From contig JALUQR010000111.1 of the NCBI GenBank assembly GCA_027017505.1, forward strand, positions 1 through 11,761: a DNA stretch of 11,761 bases, read 5' to 3'. Both the position numbers and the translations under genes were made by a program. Shown piece by piece: positions 7,159 to 11,761 of the stretch (the first letter of the stretch is position 1; each line of letters opens with the position of its first letter). The DNA comes from a bacterium. GTDB lineage: Bacteria; Desulfobacterota; GWC2-55-46; DRQE01. The notes below the pieces were generated by a model, which saw nothing but the letters and a program-made list of their open reading frames with translations, was not told where the DNA came from and searched no databases.

Positions 7159-8786
7159 TAACAGTAAAGTATCATCTCGGGGAATATACCCCCCTTGTGG
7201 AAAAGACCCTGAACGAGCTTAAAGAGCTGGCCTTTACAGAAAGGCTTCTCAGAAAAGACGCCACCCTCTGGAAGAAAACCCCCGAAGAGATTGAACACAT
7301 AAGGAGGGCACTCGGCTGGCTTGATGTGGTGGAGTTTTCAAGAAGGAAGATTCCAGAGATTTTAGAACTCAGAGAGGAACTCAAAAAAGAGGGCATAAAC
7401 CGTGTGGTGCTTGTTGGCATGGGTGGCTCAAGCCTTGCTCCACTTATGTTCTCAAGGGTGTTCGAAAGGGGTAAGGACTGCCCCTCACTTACAGTTGTAG
7501 ACTCCACAGACCCGCATCACATAAGGGATGTTACAGAAGGGCTTGAGCCCGAGAACACACTCTTTATAGTTGCCAGCAAATCGGGCACCACCCTTGAGGT
7601 TCTAACCCTCTTTGAGCACTTCCACGAGCAGACAAGCCAGAGGGTAGGTGCCAGGGCGGGCAGACACTTTGTTGCCATAACGGATGAGGGCACCCCGCTT
7701 GCAGAAAGCTCTGAAAAACTGGGCTTCAGAAGGACATTCATAAACCCCTCGGATATAGGGGGCAGATACTCTGCCCTCTCGCTGTTCGGGCTTGTACCAG
7801 CAGTGCTCATGGGTGTGGATGCTGAAAGACTCCTGCAGGAGGCAGAAAGGATGTTTAGGGATTGCCTTGAAAGTGCAGAGCAGTCGCCAGGGCTTATGCT
7901 TGGTGTAATTCTGGGGGTTCTTGCACAGAAGGGCAGAGACAAGCTTACATTTCTTACCACAGACAGGCTTGGCTGGTTTGCCCTGTGGCTTGAACAGCTG
8001 ATTGCAGAGAGCACGGGCAAGGATGCAAAGGGTGTGGTGCCAGTGGCACTTGAGCAACCGCTTGAAAGATACTCAACAGACAGGCTTTTTGTATCCATAG
8101 GGCTTGCCCCCAGAAGGGTGGAACTGCCAGAGGCGGTAGAACCACATCCACTCGTTGAGATAGAACTCGCAGATGTCTACAACCTTGGGGCAGAATTTGT
8201 AAGATGGCAGGTTGCAACCGCATGTTGCGGGGCAATACTGGGCATAAACCCGTTTGACCAGCCCGATGTGGAGGAGACCAAAAGACGCACAGGAAGGCTT
8301 CTTAAAGAAGGCCCCAGCCTGCCAGAGCCTGTCACCGAGGAGCCACTCTTTACGGTATACTCCACCACAGATGTTAAAGACTTCTTCAGCACCATAAAGG
8401 AGGGCTGGTATGTGGGACTTCTTGCCTACATACCACCTGACAGGGAGGAGTTCTACAGGGAACTTGAGCCCGTAAGAACCCTTATTGGAGAGAACCTTGG
8501 TGTTGCCACACAGTTTGGCTACGGGCCAAGATATCTGCATTCAACAGGCCAGCTCCACAAGGGTGGCACACCCAGGGCGGTCTTCATCATGATAACGCAC
8601 ACCCCTGAAACAGACATTCCCATACCCCGCAGAGAATACACCTTTGGCAGACTCATACTCTCCCAGGCATTTGCAGACAGGGAAAGCCTTGAGGAGAGGG
8701 GAAGAAAGGTACTGCTCTTTAACCTTAAGAGGCTATCCCCTGAAGCACTCAAAAAGGTAGTTGATTTTATAAAGGATAGGATATAA
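7155..8786 (+). CDS. pgi: Glucose-6-phosphate isomerase (type related to the PGI half of transaldolase-PGI fusions)
   Basis: Interconverts glucose 6-phosphate and fructose 6-phosphate, linking the pentose phosphate genes around it to glycolysis. The 543 residues carry two SIS sugar-phosphate domains. Motifs are VGMGGSSLAP (87-96), ASKSGTTLE (140-148), IGGRYSALSLFGL (201-213), LIAESTGKD (282-290) with the probable catalytic Glu285, INPFDQPDVE (364-373) and YLHSTGQLHKGG (460-471) with the probable ring-opening His468/Lys469 region. The C-terminal half resembles the isomerase part of the roughly 950-residue bifunctional transaldolase/PGI proteins, but there is no transaldolase domain, and the start is fixed by the ATGA overlap with tkt. 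This is a free-standing version and appears complete. The family is secure; the relationship to the fusion type is from recalled sequence style. Confidence 0.93.
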   Translation: MITVKYHLGEYTPLVEKTLNELKELAFTERLLRKDATLWKKTPEEIEHIRRALGWLDVVEFSRRKIPEILELREELKKEGINRVVLVGMGGSSLAPLMFSRVFERGKDCPSLTVVDSTDPHHIRDVTEGLEPENTLFIVASKSGTTLEVLTLFEHFHEQTSQRVGARAGRHFVAITDEGTPLAESSEKLGFRRTFINPSDIGGRYSALSLFGLVPAVLMGVDAERLLQEAERMFRDCLESAEQSPGLMLGVILGVLAQKGRDKLTFLTTDRLGWFALWLEQLIAESTGKDAKGVVPVALEQPLERYSTDRLFVSIGLAPRRVELPEAVEPHPLVEIELADVYNLGAEFVRWQVATACCGAILGINPFDQPDVEETKRRTGRLLKEGPSLPEPVTEEPLFTVYSTTDVKDFFSTIKEGWYVGLLAYIPPDREEFYRELEPVRTLIGENLGVATQFGYGPRYLHSTGQLHKGGTPRAVFIMITHTPETDIPIPRREYTFGRLILSQAFADRESLEERGRKVLLFNLKRLSPEALKKVVDFIKDRI

Positions 8787-8800
8787 AAAATCTAAAAAAC

Positions 8801-8808
8801 AGGGAGGG
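8801..8808 (+). promoter_or_regulatory. Ribosome-binding site of the 6-phosphogluconate dehydrogenase gene
   Basis: AGGGAGGG lies 10 bases before the ATG at 8819, in the 32-base gap that is the largest inside the nine-gene run. The A-rich upstream part (8785-8800) has no convincing terminator. Confidence 0.7.
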
Positions 8809-8818
8809 ACAGTCAGCT

Positions 8819-9757
8819 ATGCAGGTAGGCATGGTAGGGCTTGGCCGTATGGGCATGAACATGGCAAGAAGACTGGTGGAAAAGGGGCACACAGTGTATG
8901 GATACAACAAGCCCCCTGATAAGGTGAAGACCGCAGAGGGCTACGGAATAAGGGGGGTGTACTCGCTCAAAGAGCTTGCAGAATCACTCAACCCGCCCAG
9001 GGTTGTGTGGATAATGGTGCCCCATGGAAGACCTGTGGATGAGGTGATAGAGGGAATTAAAGAGTATCTGCAAAGGGGCGATATTATAATAGATGGCGGT
9101 AACTCCCACTACAGGGATGCAATAAGAAGGGCAGAGGAGCTTGAAAAAGATGGCATACACTTTGTGGATGTGGGCACAAGCGGTGGCATATGGGGGCTTA
9201 AAGAGGGCTACTGCCTTATGATAGGCGGTAGAAAGGAGGTCTACCAGCATCTTGAACCACTTTTTGAAAGCCTGGCACAGAAAGAGGGATACCTCTACTG
9301 CGGGCGCACAGGTGCAGGACACTTTGTAAAGATGGTTCACAACGGAATAGAATACGCCATGATGGAGGCCTATGCAGAAGGGTTTGAGCTTATATGGACA
9401 TCACCCTACAGAGAGGGAATAGACTTTGCAAAACTCTCAAACCTGTGGAACCACGGCAGTGTTATAAGGTCGTGGCTTCTTGAGCTCATAGGGCTTGCCT
9501 TCAGAAAGGATGCACATCTTGATACCATAAAGGGTTATGTTGAGGACTCAGGAGAGGGCAGATGGATGGTGAAAGAGGCTGTGGACATGGGGGTGCACCT
9601 GCCAGCAATAACAGAGGCCCTTTTCAGAAGGTTTCGCTCAAGGCTTGAGGATTCCTTTGCAGAAAGACTTCTTGCTGCCATGAGAAGGGAGTTCGGTGGA
9701 CACAGGGTTAAACAGAAAAAGGAACGAAAAAAGGGGAGTAAATATGCCCGGAAGTGA
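8819..9757 (+). CDS. gnd: 6-phosphogluconate dehydrogenase, decarboxylating, short form
   Basis: Oxidatively decarboxylates 6-phosphogluconate to ribulose 5-phosphate and CO2 with reduction of NAD(P). At 312 residues it belongs to the short subfamily (about 300), not the 470-residue E. coli type. The Rossmann motif GLGRMGMNMA is at 7-16. DGGNSHYRD (92-100) and DVGTSGGIWG (117-126) are substrate-loop motifs, and KMVHNGIEY (171-179) holds Lys171, Asn175 and Glu178 matching the catalytic Lys/Asn/Glu set. The second-strand end reads NKPPDK (30-35) without the Arg that contacts the NADP 2'-phosphate in long forms, so NAD preference is likely (inference). Homologues usually end near GGH-V-K; here 15 further residues (298-312) include nine Lys or Arg. 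The 3' end overlaps glk by 14 bases and contains its ribosome-binding site. Confidence 0.94.
   Translation: MQVGMVGLGRMGMNMARRLVEKGHTVYGYNKPPDKVKTAEGYGIRGVYSLKELAESLNPPRVVWIMVPHGRPVDEVIEGIKEYLQRGDIIIDGGNSHYRDAIRRAEELEKDGIHFVDVGTSGGIWGLKEGYCLMIGGRKEVYQHLEPLFESLAQKEGYLYCGRTGAGHFVKMVHNGIEYAMMEAYAEGFELIWTSPYREGIDFAKLSNLWNHGSVIRSWLLELIGLAFRKDAHLDTIKGYVEDSGEGRWMVKEAVDMGVHLPAITEALFRRFRSRLEDSFAERLLAAMRREFGGHRVKQKKERKKGSKYARK
9731..9738 (+). promoter_or_regulatory. Ribosome-binding site of glucokinase gene, inside gnd
   Basis: AAGGGGAG lies 5 bases before the ATG at 9744. It decides the start in favour of 9744 over an in-frame ATG at 9696, which has no comparable site and would add a 16-residue basic extension not expected before the family's N-terminal phosphate-binding strand. 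Confidence 0.75.
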
Positions 9758-10760
9758 GGTCTTCATAGCAGCAGATGTGGGCGGTACAAAAACAGAGCTC
9801 GGAATATTCACCATAAAGAGTGACATGCCACATCTGGTAAAGAAGGAGAGATTCCTTAACAGCCAGTTTCGCAGTCTCAAGGAGGTTGTGGAGAGGTTTC
9901 TTTCAGGGGAGAATCTTAAAAAGAAGTATCTGCCCTTCCTCTCACTGGGTATAGCAGCGCCTGTTGATGAGGGAACCATAAGACTTACCAACCTCAACTG
10001 GACCATAGACACAGAGGAGCTTAAAAGAGAGTTCAATGTGGGAAATGTGTATGCCATAAACGACATTGTTGCATGTGCCTGGGGAATACCACTTCTTAAA
10101 AGTGAGGAACTCTTCACCCTTAACGAGGGTGTAAGGAAGAAGGGCAACATAGCAATTATATGTGCGGGCACAGGGCTTGGTGAGGCAATCGTTGTTTACA
10201 GCAGGGGCAGATACATACCGGTCCCTTCAGAGGGCGGGCACGCAGACTTTGCCCCGCAGACACCGGTGGAGGTGGGTCTGCTGTTCTACCTTAAGGAAAA
10301 GTACGGACATGTTAGCTACGAAAGGGTTGCATCAGGACAGGGAATAAAAAACATATACGATTTTATAAGCCTTGAAAGGCTTATACCAGCCAGAATAAAG
10401 GAGAGATTCGAAAAGGAAGATCCACCATCGGTCATAACAGAGGAGGCACTCAAGGAGTACGGAGACCTTGCCTGCAGAGAGACCCTGGATATATTCGTAT
10501 CTGTTCTTGCAAGAGAGGCAGGCAACCTCGCACTGAAGGGGCTTGCAAAAGGCGGGGTGTATGTGGGTGGTGGAATACCCGCACGGATACTCTCTGCCCT
10601 TAAAAACGATAAATTCATGCACTCCTTTGTAAGTAAGGGCAGATTCAGAGACTTTCTCAAAGAGGTGCCCGTGCATGTCATACTGAAGCCAGATGTGGTT
10701 CTTTTCGGTGCAGCACACTACGGCGTATCCAGACAGCTCAACAGAGAACTCAAAATATGA
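9744..10760 (+). CDS. glk: Glucokinase (E. coli Glk type)
   Basis: ATP-dependent phosphorylation of glucose to glucose 6-phosphate, cytoplasmic. From the ATG at 9744 the protein has 338 residues, slightly above E. coli Glk (321). It shows the ASKHA fold: FIAADVGGTKTELGIF (7-22) is the phosphate-1 loop, SLGIAAPVDEG (67-77) precedes the sugar site, AINDIVACAWGIP (104-116) contains the probable catalytic base Asp107, ICAGTGLGEAIV (139-150) is the phosphate-2 motif, PSEGGHADFAP (161-171) holds the glucose-contacting Glu and His, ERVASGQGIKNIYDF (193-207) and GGVYVGGGIPARIL (270-283) complete the site. No CXCGXXGCXE zinc motif of ROK-family kinases is present, which separates it from that group. 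An upstream ATG at 9696 is disfavoured. The stop overlaps the pgl start as ATGA. Sugar specificity is inferred from the family. Confidence 0.92.
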   Translation: MPGSEVFIAADVGGTKTELGIFTIKSDMPHLVKKERFLNSQFRSLKEVVERFLSGENLKKKYLPFLSLGIAAPVDEGTIRLTNLNWTIDTEELKREFNVGNVYAINDIVACAWGIPLLKSEELFTLNEGVRKKGNIAIICAGTGLGEAIVVYSRGRYIPVPSEGGHADFAPQTPVEVGLLFYLKEKYGHVSYERVASGQGIKNIYDFISLERLIPARIKERFEKEDPPSVITEEALKEYGDLACRETLDIFVSVLAREAGNLALKGLAKGGVYVGGGIPARILSALKNDKFMHSFVSKGRFRDFLKEVPVHVILKPDVVLFGAAHYGVSRQLNRELKI

Positions 10761-11458
10761 CACCAGTGGTTCATATATGCGATGGGCCTGAAGAGCTCAA
10801 CAGAAGGGCACTCAGGATATTCCTTGACCACACGGAATCCAGCACCCCGAAGACGGTTGTCCTCTCAGGTGGCAGAACCCCTGAGGGCTTCTACCAGCTT
10901 CTTGCAACACAGAAGAAGATAAACTGGAAAAGTATACACCTCTTTATGGGAGATGAAAGATGGGTTGAGCCCACACACCCCTACAGTAACCAGAGGATGA
11001 TACGGGAAAACCTGCTTTCAAAAATCCCACTGGCAGAGGAAAACTTCCACCCCATAGAGACAGGATTCCCACCAGATGAATGCGCCCGCAGGTATGAGGA
11101 GGATATGGGGAGGTTTTTTAAAGAAAGAGAGCCTGTTTTTGACCTCATCTATCTCGGTATGGGTGTGGATGGACATGTGCTTTCCATCTTTCCTGGAAGT
11201 GATGCCCTCTATGAGAGGGATAGACTCGTTGTGGCGGTTCGTACAGATTTTCATCCCCCTGGCTGGAGGATAACACTTACACTTTCTGTTGTGAACATGG
11301 CAAGGTGTGTGGTCTTTCTTGTCGCAGGCACAGAGAAGGCAGAGACTGTAAGAAGGGTTCTGAAAGGGTCTTCAGAGGGGCTTCCAGCAGGGCTTGTAAG
11401 GCCCCAGAGGGGTGAGCTTCTGTGGCTTCTTGACAGACAGGCAGGAAGCCTTCTTTAA
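10757..11458 (+). CDS. pgl: 6-phosphogluconolactonase (DevB/SOL type)
   Basis: Hydrolyses 6-phosphoglucono-1,5-lactone to 6-phosphogluconate, the step between glucose-6-phosphate dehydrogenase and 6-phosphogluconate dehydrogenase. The 233 residues match the usual 230-260 of this NagB-like family. Motifs are VVLSGGRTPEGFY (34-46), FMGDERWVEPTHPYSNQRM (63-81) and YLGMGVDGHVLSIFPG (132-147) with the probable catalytic Asp138/His140 pair, then GWRITLT..VVNMA (169-182) and FLVAG (187-191). Glucosamine-6-phosphate deaminase, the sister family, is excluded by DERWV and the DGHVLSIFPG loop. It starts within the glk stop codon (ATGA) with no strong ribosome-binding site, so coupled translation is likely. 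Its presence implies a source of the lactone, but zwf is not in the window. It ends 6 bases from the convergent cytochrome gene. Confidence 0.94.
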   Translation: MTPVVHICDGPEELNRRALRIFLDHTESSTPKTVVLSGGRTPEGFYQLLATQKKINWKSIHLFMGDERWVEPTHPYSNQRMIRENLLSKIPLAEENFHPIETGFPPDECARRYEEDMGRFFKEREPVFDLIYLGMGVDGHVLSIFPGSDALYERDRLVVAVRTDFHPPGWRITLTLSVVNMARCVVFLVAGTEKAETVRRVLKGSSEGLPAGLVRPQRGELLWLLDRQAGSLL

Positions 11459-11464
11459 GAGGGG

Positions 11465-11761
11465 TCAGGGCTGTCTTACATCTGTATGACAGTTGGCACA
11501 CATGTAGAGCGGAAAGGCCCCTATGGAGTCATGACAGGAGGGTGTACCGCAGAACCTGCCCTCCATGTTCTCCTTCATGGATATATCGTTTGCCCCCCGC
11601 TTCTTTTTGAATATTGAGGGATGACACTTCTCGCACTTGTATATCTCTTCATGGCGGGTGTGCGGGAAGACCACAGGCCCAACGCCTGCTTCCCTCATGC
11701 TGTCGAGCTTGTCGTCAAAGACCATATCTCCGAGCCCGCGTGCACCAGGTGTTGCTGGTGG
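11465..11761 (-). CDS. c(7)-type triheme cytochrome domain protein, 5'-truncated by window edge
   Basis: Multiheme c-type cytochrome domain, expected in the periplasm as an electron carrier. The frame stays open to the window edge, so the start and any signal peptide lie outside; 98 residues are visible. Counting from the internal Met at 11725, three heme-attachment motifs occur: CEKCH (31-35), CGTPSCH (59-65, a CX4CH spacing) and CANCH (76-80). PHTRH (21-25) supplies His22 and His25, likely distal ligands. The stretch GLGDMVF, the HP-x-x-F after the first heme and the following lysine-rich KKKRGAN (40-46) are typical of c7/c3-like triheme domains from metal- and sulfur-cycling bacteria. It could be a small triheme protein or the last repeat of a longer one. 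It is convergent with pgl and unrelated to the sugar operon by strand. Confidence 0.88.
   Translation of the reverse strand, partial: PPATPGARGLGDMVFDDKLDSMREAGVGPVVFPHTRHEEIYKCEKCHPSIFKKKRGANDISMKENMEGRFCGTPSCHDSIGAFPLYMCANCHTDVRQP

Noticed and set aside
8761..8789. TTGATT (8761-8766) with TATAAA (8782-8787) as an internal promoter before gnd.
   Set aside because: Spacer is only 15 bases and both elements are AT-rich coding or stop-codon sequence; too weak to list, though the 32-base gap leaves it possible.
9696..9743. Upstream ATG at 9696 as the glucokinase start.
   Set aside because: Lacks a ribosome-binding site and would add 16 basic residues; ATG 9744 has AAGGGGAG at 5 bases and the expected N-terminus.
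11449..11463. Hairpin CCTTCT-TTA-AGAGGG between the convergent pgl and cytochrome genes as a bidirectional terminator.
   Set aside because: Includes a G-U pair, has a 3-base loop and no T-run on either strand.

Overview
The window is a compact bacterial chromosomal segment of about 50% GC. Ten plus-strand genes are followed by one convergent minus-strand gene. Both edges cut genes, and no gene-free stretch reaches 300 bases. Codon use looks even across all genes (Ile mostly ATA, Arg mostly AGA/AGG), so I see no sign of recently acquired DNA, insertion sequences, CRISPR, tRNA or rRNA. A c7-type triheme cytochrome, a deoxynucleoside kinase beside panB and this codon bias suggest an anaerobic or microaerophilic, possibly thermophilic bacterium of the Nitrospirota or Thermodesulfobacteriota kind. 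That placement is an inference from gene style, not from a marker gene.

Layout. Bases 1-1616 hold the C-terminal two thirds of a phosphoketolase. A 70-base gap with a plausible sigma70-type promoter leads into a deoxynucleoside kinase (1687-2331), whose start codon lies only a few bases from the predicted transcription start. A 144-base gap (2332-2475) follows, containing an intrinsic terminator and competing RNA pairings; I read it as a regulatory leader. Then comes a tight run of nine genes: panB, panC, panD, a DUF502 membrane protein gene, transketolase, a phosphoglucose isomerase of the transaldolase-PGI type, a short-form 6-phosphogluconate dehydrogenase, an E. coli-type glucokinase and 6-phosphogluconolactonase. 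Four junctions are ATGA overlaps (panB/panC, panD/DUF502, tkt/pgi, glk/pgl), one is a 14-base overlap (gnd/glk), and the largest gap inside the run is 32 bases. The minus-strand cytochrome gene begins off the right edge and ends 6 bases from the end of pgl.

How the genes fit together. PanB, PanC and PanD make ketopantoate, beta-alanine and pantothenate, the precursor of coenzyme A. Glucokinase, lactonase, 6-phosphogluconate dehydrogenase, transketolase and PGI cover most of glucose phosphorylation and the pentose phosphate pathway. Phosphoketolase can cleave the same sugar phosphates to acetyl phosphate. Glucose-6-phosphate dehydrogenase (zwf), 6-phosphogluconolactone formation by any other route, and transaldolase are not in the window. 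The most interesting element is the panB leader, where two identical CGGAAGG copies can compete for one CCTTCC segment, one pairing forming a terminator and the other preventing it.
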